A DNA stretch of 64,000 nucleotides from Sulfurivermis sp040755915 (GTDB lineage: Bacteria > Pseudomonadota > Gammaproteobacteria > Thiohalomonadales > Thiohalomonadaceae). Positions 40,602 to 48,238 of this stretch are shown piece by piece. The stretch covers positions 1 to 64,000 of the forward strand of contig JBFLWM010000019.1 in assembly GCA_040755915.1 (NCBI GenBank), written 5' to 3'. The notes under the pieces were generated by a model. It saw only the letters and a list, made by a program, of their open reading frames with translations. It was not told the DNA's origin and searched no databases. Position 1 is the stretch's first letter; the number at the start of each line of letters is the position of its first letter. Position numbers and translations under genes: made by a program.

Positions 40602-41255
40602 TCAGAGATCGAAGGCCTTGTTGACGGTGAACACCAGGCGGGTTTCGCCATCGCCGTCGGCGCTGATGTTGTCGAGGTCTTCATCGTTCTTCAGCAGATA
40701 ACCGCCGACGGTGAAACCGGACACGTCGGTGTCATAGCCCACCTGCACGTAGCTGCCGTCGGCCTCGTCACCGTAGGTGCCGTACAGGGCATACAGGCCG
40801 TTGTACTCGGCCTTCACGGTGGTGAAGGTGTAGTCGGCGTCGGTGCCGCCGATGTCGCTGCCGTTGTAGGTGCCGATGTTGTGGGTGACCGTGAAGGGAC
40901 CGTAGCCGGCGCTCAGGTTGAGCTCCTCGTAGCTGCCGTCGAAGTCATCGCTGTAGTAGTAGCCGGTGAAGCCGACACCGTAGCTCAGGTCACCGAAGGC
41001 GCCGTTGTAGCCGCCGTAGATGTCGTATTCGATGCCGTTGTTCACGTCGGCGGCCCAGGTGCCTACGTAGATGCCGCTCTCATGACCATAGTCGACGCCG
41101 GCGGAGGCGCTGGACTCGGCCTGGTAGATGCCACGGAAGATGTATTCGGACGAGAAGCCGACGTTGGCGCTCAGCTCGGCGGCGGCCTGGCCGCTGGCCA
41201 GCAGACCCAGGGCGATGGCGGAACCGAGTACGGACTTGCGGAACATGCTGCTCAT
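40602..41255 (-). CDS. TorF-family putative outer-membrane porin
   Basis: A 217-residue beta-barrel precursor with signal peptide (about 1-24, ending QAAA). After it, ELSANVGFSSEYIFRGI is the family hallmark; alternating aromatic strands continue to a C-terminal Phe-Asp-Leu. The family is named from a database model and its substrate is unknown. Being first in an operon with glnK and amtB, it may carry small nitrogen compounds across the outer membrane; this is inference. The ATG at 41255 follows GAGGAGAG, so the longer frame is not used. Confidence 0.88.
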   Translation of the reverse strand: MSSMFRKSVLGSAIALGLLASGQAAAELSANVGFSSEYIFRGIYQAESSASAGVDYGHESGIYVGTWAADVNNGIEYDIYGGYNGAFGDLSYGVGFTGYYYSDDFDGSYEELNLSAGYGPFTVTHNIGTYNGSDIGGTDADYTFTTVKAEYNGLYALYGTYGDEADGSYVQVGYDTDVSGFTVGGYLLKNDEDLDNISADGDGETRLVFTVNKAFDL

Positions 41256-41310
41256 TGTTTCTCTCCTCAGGTTGGATGGATTGCGGGTCAATGCCTGCGC
41301 AAGAGAACAA

Positions 41311-41328
41311 TTGCATCGCCTGTGCCAA
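41311..41328 (-). promoter_or_regulatory. Sigma-54 promoter of the porin-glnK-amtB operon
   Basis: Minus strand reads TTGGCACAGGCGATGCAA. The -24 GG and -12 GC are exactly 10 nt apart, as required by RpoN, and TTGGCAC is the consensus -24 box. Transcription would start near 41300, about 45 nt before the porin start codon. Confidence 0.85.
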
Positions 41329-41390
41329 CTCGGAATTTCTTTTTATTTCATGGCGTTGCGCAGGGCTGCCGGCAGCTGTAAAAAGCGGCC

Positions 41391-41437
41391 GCACCAGGAT
41401 GGACCGCTGCCGTTTGCGCCGCGCACCGTTTTGGCGC
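41391..41437 (-). promoter_or_regulatory. Two tandem NtrC-like binding sites
   Basis: GCACCAGGATGGACC (41391-41405) and GCACCGTTTTGGCGC (41423-41437) both fit the NtrC pattern GCACC-N5-GGTGC, with 8/10 and 9/10 matches. They are 32 bp apart, three helical turns, and about 90-135 bp upstream of the predicted sigma-54 start, as in enteric glnA. Confidence 0.7.
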
Positions 41438-41486
41438 ACGCAACGACGGCGTGATCGCGTACACTTGCGACACAACGGAGGCCCTC

Positions 41487-41729
41487 ATGGATACCCATTT
41501 CATCGACGATCTGGCGCAACGTCTCGCGGCCGCGCTGCCGCCGGGACTGCACACGCTGCGGCAGGATCTGGAACACAATTTCAATGCCGTGCTGCGCGCG
41601 CGGCTGGAAAAGCTCGACCTGGTGACGCGCGACGAATTCGATGCGCAGACACGCGTGCTGGCCCGCAGCCGCGCCAAACTGGAAGAGCTGGAAAGAAAGA
41701 TTGCCGAGCTGGAGCAGCGCCTGTCTTAG
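41487..41729 (+). CDS. ubiK: Ubiquinone biosynthesis accessory factor UbiK
   Basis: An 80-residue UbiK (YqiC/BMFP) protein. The N-terminal amphipathic helix (FIDDLAQRLAAALP) and C-terminal coiled coil (LEELERKIAELEQRL) are the family layout; it trimerises and supports the Ubi lipid-binding complex in aerobic ubiquinone synthesis. Start at 41487 after GGAGG. It is divergent from the nitrogen operon and followed by yifB, a common neighbour set. Confidence 0.92.
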   Translation: MDTHFIDDLAQRLAAALPPGLHTLRQDLEHNFNAVLRARLEKLDLVTRDEFDAQTRVLARSRAKLEELERKIAELEQRLS

Positions 41730-41812
41730 GCGCCGGCCGGCACGAACGGGCCGGCCTTGAAATCAGTCATCCGCGGGCAATGACGCCCGCGCGCAACAAC
41801 GGAACGGAAGCC

Positions 41813-43318
41813 ATGTCACTAGCCATCGTGCACAGCCGCGCCGCCGTGGGCATCGACGCCCCGCCGGTTGCGGTGGAAATCCATCTCGCCAACGGGCTGC
41901 CCGCCCTGTCCATCGTCGGGCTGCCCGAAGCGGCGGTGAAGGAAAGCAAGGACCGTGTGCGCGGCGCCCTGCTCACCTCCCGTTTTGAATTTCCGGCCCG
42001 CCGCATCACCATCAATCTGGCTCCCGCCGATCTGCCCAAGGAAGGCGGCCGCTTCGACCTGCCCATCGCGGTGGGCCTGCTCGCCGCCTCCGGCCAGTTG
42101 CCGCAGGATGCATTACAGCGTTATGAATTTCTCGGCGAACTGGCCTTGTCCGGCGAACTGCGGCCGGTACGGGGTGTGTTGCCGGCCGCACTCAAGGCGC
42201 GCAATCTTGGCCGCATCCTGATCGTGCCTGCCGCCAACGCCGACGAGGCGGCACTGGTGGGTGACGTGACGGTACTGCCGGCGAGTCATCTGCTGGAGGT
42301 CTGCGCCCATCTGAGCGGAACCGCGTTGCTCAACCCGCATAAAATGCAGCTGCCGCCGCCGGCGAATAGCGAACTTCCGGATATGGCCGACGTGCGCGGC
42401 CAGCACCAGGCGCGCCGCGCCCTCGAAGTGGCCGCCGCCGGGGGGCACAGCCTGCTCATGCTCGGCCCGCCCGGCACCGGCAAGACCATGCTGGCCAGCC
42501 GTCTGCCCGGCATCCTGCCGCCGCTGAGCGAAGAGGAGGCGCTGGAGGCCGCCGCCATCGCCTCCATCAGCGACCACGGCTTCAACGCCGCCCACTGGGG
42601 GCGGCGCACGTTTCGCGCCCCGCACCACACCGCCTCCGGTGTGGCACTGGTGGGTGGCGGCAGCCACCCGCGGCCGGGCGAGATCTCCCTCGCCCACCAC
42701 GGTGTGCTGTTTCTCGACGAGCTGCCGGAGTTCGATCGCAAGGTACTGGAAGTGCTGCGCGAGCCGCTGGAATCGGGCCGCATCACCATCTCGCGCGCCG
42801 CGCGCCAGGCGGAGTTTCCCGCCCGCTTCCAGCTGGTGGCGGCGATGAATCCGTGCCCCTGCGGCTACCTCGGCCATCCCAGCGGCCGCTGCCACTGCAC
42901 GCGCGAACAGATCCAGCGCTATCGGGCTCGCATCTCCGGTCCGCTGCTGGATCGCATCGATCTGCAGATCGAGGTGCCCAGCCTGCCGCAGGAGGCGCTG
43001 CGCAACAGTGAAAACAGCGCCGAAGACAGCGCCACGGTGCGCAGCCGGGTGACGGCGGCACGTGAGCGCCAGCTGGAACGTCAGGGCAAGAGCAACAGCG
43101 AGCTGAGCAACCGCGAATGCGGCAAGCTGTGCAAGCTCGGTGATCGGGAACTGGACCTGCTGGATCGTGCCGTGGATCGGCTGGGCCTGTCGGCACGCGC
43201 CTATTTCCGCATCATTCGCGTGGCGCGCACGGTGGCCGACCTCGCCGGGAGCAAAACGGTGGAACTACCACACCTCACCGAGGCGCTGGCCTACCGACGA
43301 CTCGACCGCACCCACTAG
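41813..43318 (+). CDS. comM: YifB/ComM-family AAA+ ATPase (Mg-chelatase-like)
   Basis: A 501-residue protein. An N-terminal Lon-protease-like domain (about 1-170, SIVGLPEAAVKESKDRV) is followed by the AAA+ core with Walker A GPPGTGKTM near 223 and Walker B VLFLDELPEF, a zinc-binding stretch CPCGYLGHPSGRCHC, and the C-terminal chelatase-like domain. In Vibrio cholerae ComM is a hexameric branch-migration helicase in natural transformation. Other competence genes are not seen here. The ATG at 41813 opens family sequence MSLAIVHSRA. Confidence 0.95.
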   Translation: MSLAIVHSRAAVGIDAPPVAVEIHLANGLPALSIVGLPEAAVKESKDRVRGALLTSRFEFPARRITINLAPADLPKEGGRFDLPIAVGLLAASGQLPQDALQRYEFLGELALSGELRPVRGVLPAALKARNLGRILIVPAANADEAALVGDVTVLPASHLLEVCAHLSGTALLNPHKMQLPPPANSELPDMADVRGQHQARRALEVAAAGGHSLLMLGPPGTGKTMLASRLPGILPPLSEEEALEAAAIASISDHGFNAAHWGRRTFRAPHHTASGVALVGGGSHPRPGEISLAHHGVLFLDELPEFDRKVLEVLREPLESGRITISRAARQAEFPARFQLVAAMNPCPCGYLGHPSGRCHCTREQIQRYRARISGPLLDRIDLQIEVPSLPQEALRNSENSAEDSATVRSRVTAARERQLERQGKSNSELSNRECGKLCKLGDRELDLLDRAVDRLGLSARAYFRIIRVARTVADLAGSKTVELPHLTEALAYRRLDRTH

Positions 43319-43330
43319 CCCCTGCGTAAA

Positions 43331-43346
43331 TGTGATCACCATCACA
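43331..43346. promoter_or_regulatory. CRP/Vfr-type palindrome upstream of the riboswitch operon
   Basis: TGTGATCACCATCACA is a perfect TGTGA-N6-TCACA site. Its centre (43338.5) would lie at -61.5 if transcription starts at 43400, the class I CRP position, a few bases before the riboswitch P1 stem. Confidence 0.6.
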
Positions 43347-43403
43347 CCAATGACCAAGTGTTTTACTTGTTTTTGTGACGGATTTTGACAAAACTGGTCG
43401 CCA

Positions 43404-43495
43404 GTTTTGAAAAAGGCACACCAGGCCGAAAGGCCTGGCTCGCAAAATCACCGGTCTAAGGGGCTTCGGCCCTATGACAGCGGGATCGCCAAAAC
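43404..43495 (+). promoter_or_regulatory. Cyclic-di-GMP-I (GEMM) riboswitch
   Basis: P1 pairs GTTTTG (404-409) with CAAAAC (490-495). GGCACACC follows (GGCANACC consensus). P2 is CCAGGCC-GAAA-GGCCTGG (421-438), a perfect stem with the conserved GNRA loop. Then come CGCAAAA (441-447), CCGGTCTAA (451-459), a short stem closed by TTCG, and GACAGCGGGATCGCC, equal to the ligand-binding 3' strand. Every conserved block of the class is present in order. The remaining 173 nt to the start codon would hold the expression platform; a GCGCAG/CTGCGC hairpin is near 43504-43519 but has no T-run. Confidence 0.9.
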
Positions 43496-43668
43496 AAGCA
43501 CCGGCGCAGCTTTGTCTGCGCTTCGCGCGCACGCTTCTGCACACCAAGGACGCGGCCCTGCGCCGCAAAGTCCATAGACGTCGCGCGCCCTGTTTTCGCG
43601 TTCCCCTGCATTCCCCCGGTGATCGATGTGCCTGTTACGGCATTACATCAAACGTTGGGGGAAATACC

Positions 43669-44298
43669 ATGACCGCCTTGTCCACGCTGGAACAGGATGC
43701 CCGCACCGCAGGCGTCCCGTATTTCGATCCCGACGACTACCTCATCAATGCCATCCGCCGCGCCACTGCCAACGGCCAGGACCTGCACGTCAGTGCCGAT
43801 GGCCTCGGCGAATTACTGATCGCCAGCAGCCGCGGGGAGTACTTCACCAGCGTCAACGACATGGCGGCCCTGTGCCGCTTGCCGATCGCCCGCCTGCGCA
43901 TCAGCGTGGATCATCGGGGTGCCGTGCCGACCACCACCGGCCGCAACATCGATGAGCTCATGTGGACGGCGGCATTCCATGCCTCGGACAGTCGGCTGAT
44001 GCTGGGCTGTTACCGCGATGACGTGGTGGAACTGCGCCACTGGCCCAACTTCACGCGCATACCGCACACCCCCAACTCGCTGCGCATCGCCGCACTGCTG
44101 GTGCAGCATCCCACGTCCGTCACCCTCGCTGCCCGCCTGCTCAAGATCGAACGCGAAGAGCTGTACCAGTTCTACAGCGCAGCGCGGTGTGCCGGCCTGG
44201 CGCGCGCCGTCAACCGCAAACCCGAAGAACCCAAACTCGCGCCGCACCGCCATCAGACGCTGCTGTCCGCGCTGCTCAACAAGATCGCCGGTATCTGA
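43669..44298 (+). CDS. Unknown two-part protein, first gene of the riboswitch operon
   Basis: A 209-residue protein without a recognised family. Residues about 20-100 alternate strands and helices (YLINAIRRATANGQDLHVSA, then EYFTSVNDMAALCRLPIARL) and may be a small sensory fold. Residues about 138-190 look like a winged-helix segment (SLRIAALLVQHPTSVTLAAR, then EELYQFYSAARCAG). It starts after GGGGGAAATACC. The GTPase gene follows after 9 bp, so it probably feeds that module as an adaptor or effector. Confidence 0.75.
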   Translation: MTALSTLEQDARTAGVPYFDPDDYLINAIRRATANGQDLHVSADGLGELLIASSRGEYFTSVNDMAALCRLPIARLRISVDHRGAVPTTTGRNIDELMWTAAFHASDSRLMLGCYRDDVVELRHWPNFTRIPHTPNSLRIAALLVQHPTSVTLAARLLKIEREELYQFYSAARCAGLARAVNRKPEEPKLAPHRHQTLLSALLNKIAGI

Positions 44299-44307
44299 GG
44301 ACCCGCC

Positions 44308-44841
44308 ATGGAACACAAGATCATCTTCACCGGTCCGGTGGGCGCCGGAAAAACTACGGCCATCGGCACGATCAGCGACATCCCGGTAGTGAGCACCGAG
44401 GCCGCCGCCACCGACGACACCGCACTGCGCAAGGCCAACACCACGGTCGCCATGGACTATGGCGTGCTGCATCTGGACGGCGGCGCCAAAGTGCATCTGT
44501 ACGGCACTCCCGGCCAGGAGCGCTTCAGCTTCATGTGGGACATCCTCACCGTGGGCGGCATCGGCCTGGTGCTGCTTATCGACAACGGCCGTGATGACCC
44601 GCTCGCCGATCTGGAGTTTTACCTCAAGGCCTTTGCGCGGTTCATCGAAAAAAATGCCGTGGTCATCGGAATCACGCGCATGGACAGCAAGCCGCGTCCC
44701 GGTCTGTACAGCTTCCACACCAAACTGGCGGAGCTGCAGGTACGGGCACCGGTATTCGAGGTGGATGCGCGCTCGCGCGACGATGTCCGGCAACTGCTGC
44801 TCGCTCTGCTGGCGGTACTCGATCCCGGAGTACGCCGCTGA
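44308..44841 (+). CDS. Small Ras-like GTPase (COG2229/MglA-related)
   Basis: A 177-residue GTPase. The P-loop is GPVGAGKTT (9-17). The G3 region reads YGTPGQERF (65-73), with Gly where most GTPases have Asp, and the G4 motif is TRMD (123-126) in place of NKxD. These variants are usual in the COG2229 group, related to MglA of Myxococcus and the CvnD GTPases of actinobacteria. Two roadblock-like proteins in the same operon are the expected regulators. The stop codon overlaps the next start by 1 nt. Confidence 0.9.
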   Translation: MEHKIIFTGPVGAGKTTAIGTISDIPVVSTEAAATDDTALRKANTTVAMDYGVLHLDGGAKVHLYGTPGQERFSFMWDILTVGGIGLVLLIDNGRDDPLADLEFYLKAFARFIEKNAVVIGITRMDSKPRPGLYSFHTKLAELQVRAPVFEVDARSRDDVRQLLLALLAVLDPGVRR

Positions 44842-46178
44842 TGCATGCACGACAGGCAGCCGCCGCCACGAATGAGGCCGTGCTGAGCTTGCGCGGCTTC
44901 GGTGTCGCCTTTGGTGAACGCGTGGTACTCAGCGCGGTGGATCTCGACATCACCGAGCGGCACATGCTGATATTGCTCGGACCGTCAGGCAGCGGCAAAT
45001 CCACGCTGCTGCGCACGCTGGCCGGCTTCAACGATGCCAGCCCCGCACTGCGCACCTGGGGCCAGGCAATCTATCTCAGCAGCGAACTCCAACAGGGTGA
45101 GCGTCCGGTCCTGGTAGCGCAGAGCGCTCGCCTCCTGCTGTCCAGTGTCCTTGCCAACATCGTGCAGGACCTGCCGGAACGCGCCAGCCTGACTCCGCTG
45201 CAGCAACGGGAGCTGGCGATGCGTCTGGTACAGCGCGCCGGTCTGGATGAGCTGATCGAACAGTTCGATGCGCCCGCCGCAGACTTGCCGCTGGCCATGC
45301 AACGTCACCTGGCACTGCTGCGCCTCGCTGCTGCCGGTCCGCGCCTCATCTGCCTCGACGAACCCACGACCGGCCTGAACGACAAGGAGGCGCAGCGTCT
45401 GCTGGCGCATATCCGCGCCGAAAGCCAGCGTCATGCCATGCTGGTCGTACTGCACAACCAGATGCATGCACGCCTGCTCGGCGGCACCGTGGCCCTGCTC
45501 GCCGGAGGCGTCATTCAGGAAATCGCTCCGCTGGAGAATTTCTTTTCCGCCCCCAACAGCAGCGCCGGCCAGGCCTTTGTCCACACCGGTTCCTGTGCCG
45601 TGCCCTCGCCTGGTGCCGATCCTGCCACCCTGGACCCACAGGCGCCGCCGCCCGCCGCGATTCCACCGGAGGCTCACAGCTACGTAAGCGACGCCTTCGG
45701 ACCACGTGGTTTTCTCTGGCTCAAGAAGGGCCGTCTGGCCGGCACGCCGCGGCCGGGCATCGTGCATGACCTCGACTATGACCTCAAGGCGCTGGGCCGC
45801 GTCGGTGTCACTACGCTGATCTCGCTGACCTGCACACCACCGGACAGCGAATCCTATAGGGCTTCCGGCATCGTCAATCTCTGGTTTCCGATTCCCGATA
45901 TGGGCGCGCCGCCGCTGGCACAGGCCCAGGAGATCTGTCGGCAAATGGAACAGCTGCTGGCACAGGACGCCGTGATAGCTGTCCACTGCCGCGCCGGCCT
46001 GGGACGCACCGGCACCCTGCTCGCCGCCTACCTCATCTGGGAAGGACAGTCGGCGCTGGATGCACTGGAGACGGTACGTCGCATCGAACCACGCTGGGTG
46101 CAATCAGAGACCCAGCTGCGCTTTCTCGAAGAATTCGCCTTCGCTCTTGCGAACGGATCGGCCCGCCACGCGCCGTAA
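44841..46178 (+). CDS. ABC-type ATPase fused to a dual-specificity-type phosphatase
   Basis: A 445-residue soluble fusion. Residues 1-235 are an ABC ATPase: Walker A GPSGSGKST (47-55), Walker B RLICLDEPTTGL (168-179), H-loop VVLHNQ (205). The signature LSGGQ is replaced by LPLAMQRHL (149-157). After a Pro-rich linker (about 250-278), residues 279-435 form a cysteine phosphatase domain with the P-loop HCRAGLGRT (C383, R389) and likely general acid D353 in PDMG. No permease is near, so transport is unlikely. I infer a signalling enzyme acting on the operon's other proteins. Confidence 0.88.
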   Translation: MHARQAAAATNEAVLSLRGFGVAFGERVVLSAVDLDITERHMLILLGPSGSGKSTLLRTLAGFNDASPALRTWGQAIYLSSELQQGERPVLVAQSARLLLSSVLANIVQDLPERASLTPLQQRELAMRLVQRAGLDELIEQFDAPAADLPLAMQRHLALLRLAAAGPRLICLDEPTTGLNDKEAQRLLAHIRAESQRHAMLVVLHNQMHARLLGGTVALLAGGVIQEIAPLENFFSAPNSSAGQAFVHTGSCAVPSPGADPATLDPQAPPPAAIPPEAHSYVSDAFGPRGFLWLKKGRLAGTPRPGIVHDLDYDLKALGRVGVTTLISLTCTPPDSESYRASGIVNLWFPIPDMGAPPLAQAQEICRQMEQLLAQDAVIAVHCRAGLGRTGTLLAAYLIWEGQSALDALETVRRIEPRWVQSETQLRFLEEFAFALANGSARHAP

Positions 46179-46225
46179 ACAGCGTGGCGCTCCACACCAC
46201 TAATAAAACTGAACGAGGAAACACC

Positions 46226-46633
46226 ATGGCCAATTTCGAAGACACCCTGCAGCAGTCCGTCGCCTCCATCCCGGAATGCGTCGCCGCCGGCTACGTCGAT
46301 CTCTCCTCCGGCATGCTGCTCGGCATCCGTACCGTCGACTCCCATCCACAGGAAGTGATGGAGCTGCTGGCCGCCGCCACGGCGGATCTGTTCCAGGGTT
46401 CCAACGTGACCATCATCGAAGGCATGTTCAAGAAGGCCCGCGGCCTGGTCAACGACACCCATCACTACTTCCAGGAAATCATCGTCAACAGCGACAACCT
46501 GATCCACATCTTCATCCGCTCCAAGAGCAATCAGGAGCACGTCGCCTGCTTTGTGTGCCGCAAGTCCGCCAATCTTGGTATGGCGCTGACCAAGGCGCGC
46601 GGCTCCATGCCGGTTATCGAAGCAGCCTTATAG
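46226..46633 (+). CDS. Roadblock-like small protein (first of two)
   Basis: A 135-residue protein. GYVDLSSGMLLGI, then a long helix, IIVNSDNLIHIFIR, CFVCRKSANLGMALTKAR follow the strand-helix order of roadblock/LC7 proteins, which dimerise and control Ras-like GTPases (for example MglB). The sequence is divergent and the family call is moderate. Start after GAGGAAACACC. It is followed by a clearer roadblock gene. Confidence 0.7.
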   Translation: MANFEDTLQQSVASIPECVAAGYVDLSSGMLLGIRTVDSHPQEVMELLAAATADLFQGSNVTIIEGMFKKARGLVNDTHHYFQEIIVNSDNLIHIFIRSKSNQEHVACFVCRKSANLGMALTKARGSMPVIEAAL

Positions 46634-46692
46634 GACAGCCACGCTGCTGACCACGGATGGTCAGCGTCCGCGTGACCGCGAGAGACAATGAC

Positions 46693-47088
46693 ATGATTCC
46701 AACAACCCAAGACTCGCATCCACGTGCCAGCGCCGTACGTTCACTGCTGCGTGAACTCAACACCTCTTCCAAAGATGTGGAGGCTTCCGCCGCCATCACC
46801 ACTGACGGTTTCATCATTGGCGCCGTGCTTGGCAATGGCGTCGATGCCGATCGTTTTGCCGCCATGTGCGCCTCCCTGCTGGCCCTGGCCGATCGTGCCG
46901 CTCAGGAGATCGCCCGTGGCCGTCTGAAGCAAGTGCTGATTGAAGGGGAAACCGGGCTGATGCTGCTGGTGCATGCAGGCGATGACGCCGTGCTGGCCGT
47001 GGCGGCACGTCCCACGGTGAACCTCGGCATGATCTTCATCGAGGCACGCAAGGCGGCGCAAAAGATCCGCACCACACTGGCAACTTGA
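46693..47088 (+). CDS. Roadblock/LC7-domain protein
   Basis: A 131-residue roadblock/LC7 protein: SLLRELNTSSKDVEASAAIT, DGFIIGAVLGNGVDADRFAA, QVLIEGETGLMLLVHAGDDA and LGMIFIEARKAAQKI line up with the fold. In MglAB and Cvn systems such proteins act as GTPase-activating or switching partners. The ATG at 46693 follows GAGAGA; an upstream ATG at 46657 lacks a ribosome site. Confidence 0.85.
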   Translation: MIPTTQDSHPRASAVRSLLRELNTSSKDVEASAAITTDGFIIGAVLGNGVDADRFAAMCASLLALADRAAQEIARGRLKQVLIEGETGLMLLVHAGDDAVLAVAARPTVNLGMIFIEARKAAQKIRTTLAT

Positions 47089-47099
47089 GGGAGAACACG

Positions 47100-47954
47100 A
47101 TGGCGTGGATTCGCTATGCAGGAAACAGTTACGAAAGCCGCCCGGGTGAGAGTGTGCTCGACACCTTTCTGCGCCTCGGCGTGGAGTTTCCGTTTTCCTG
47201 CCGCAAGGGCATCTGTCACGGCTGCTTGTGCCGGATGGCCTCCGGGGACATCCCCGAGGAGGCTCAACATGGCCTGGACCCGGAACGCCGGGCACAAGGT
47301 TATGCCCTGGCCTGCCGCCTTTACCCACGGAGCGACATGGAATTACGTAGCGGCAAGGAGCCCCTGCCTGTCACCGCTGTCCGGCAAGGTAAATCGGCTC
47401 CCGCAGTCCCGCTGCCCGACCCCGAGATGTGGCAGGCTCTGCAGCAGGGCGCCCTGCTCAGCACGGTGCTGGAAGACTTCTACACGCGGGTCTATGCCGA
47501 TACACGCCTCGCATCCTTTTTTCACGGCGTCACCAAACAGCGGGCCATCGAAAAACAGTTCCTGTTCCTGCGCCAGCTGTTTACCGGCGAAAAGGTCTAT
47601 TTCGGCGATCGTCCGCGCAATGCCCACCACTGGATGGTGATCTCTGACGAACTGTTCGATTACCGCGAACATCTGATGGAGACCTGCCTGCGCTCCCACG
47701 GCCTGCCGGAATACCTGATCACGCGCTGGCTGGCGATGGAGGAGGGTTTTCGCAGTGATTTGGTCAAGGATGCGCCATGGAAACGCATAATGGGCGGCAT
47801 GGAGCTGCCCGTGGAGGGGTTTGGTGAATCGGTGATGGAGGTGGGCACCCTGTGCGACAGCTGCGGCGGAGAGATCGACGCCGGCACCCCGGTACGCTAC
47901 CACCTGCGCCTCGGCACCACCTACTGCCCGGACTGTGCCGGGAACGGCGCCTAG
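47100..47954 (+). CDS. Ferredoxin / truncated globin / zinc-ribbon fusion protein
   Basis: A 284-residue three-domain protein. Residues 1-85: plant-type [2Fe-2S] ferredoxin with C34-x4-C39-x2-C42 and C72. Residues about 108-225: truncated haemoglobin domain (LEDFYTRVYADTRLASFF, then the likely haem-binding histidine in NAHHWMVI, H176 or H177). Residues 250-282: zinc ribbon, C252-x2-C255 and C276-x2-C279. The domain set suggests electron transfer to a haem that binds O2 or NO, or sensing of these with redox readout. It is the last gene of the riboswitch operon, with GAGGGAGAA before the ATG. Confidence 0.87.
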   Translation: MAWIRYAGNSYESRPGESVLDTFLRLGVEFPFSCRKGICHGCLCRMASGDIPEEAQHGLDPERRAQGYALACRLYPRSDMELRSGKEPLPVTAVRQGKSAPAVPLPDPEMWQALQQGALLSTVLEDFYTRVYADTRLASFFHGVTKQRAIEKQFLFLRQLFTGEKVYFGDRPRNAHHWMVISDELFDYREHLMETCLRSHGLPEYLITRWLAMEEGFRSDLVKDAPWKRIMGGMELPVEGFGESVMEVGTLCDSCGGEIDAGTPVRYHLRLGTTYCPDCAGNGA

Positions 47955-48121
47955 GCCAGCAGGTCCGCCAGCCAGGCCAGGGTTTCCTCCTGCCACACCA
48001 GCAGCGCGCTTGCCACGGCGATGAGCAGCAGCCAGCGCCACCAGCGCCCGCCGCCCCGGCGGCGCCGGAACAGGCTGCGCTCGCGCCACTGGCGCTCCGC
48101 CTTGTCGAGATCGTCCAGCAT
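47951..48121 (-). CDS. Possible 56-residue single-helix membrane protein
   Basis: A minus-strand frame from ATG at 48121 to TAG at 47951, overlapping the end of the convergent globin-fusion gene by 4 nt. It encodes MLDDLDKAERQWRERS, a very basic Arg/Gly stretch, then one hydrophobic helix (WWRWLLLIAVASALLVW) and a short tail. The charge layout is that of a real bitopic protein with the basic side inside. CAGGGGT lies about 8 nt before the ATG. No homologue is recognised. Confidence 0.5.
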   Translation of the reverse strand: MLDDLDKAERQWRERSLFRRRRGGGRWWRWLLLIAVASALLVWQEETLAWLADLLA

Positions 48122-48238
48122 CGGCCGATACCCCTGTTTGCATGAGGGCCATCAGAATGAACCAGGTCGGCGTTCAGGTAAAGGCTTGCGCTGCTACAAT
48201 ACGCGCCCGCTTGCCAACCGCCGCTGCCGAAACCGCCT

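Noticed and set aside
41255..41812. Upstream extension of YifB/ComM
   Set aside because: The extension overlaps ubiK in another frame and has no family sequence; the family start is at 41813.
43385..43413. TTGACA as the -35 box of the riboswitch operon
   Set aside because: With a 17-bp spacer the -10 would be TGAAAA and transcription would start inside the aptamer, so this box cannot serve the intact riboswitch.
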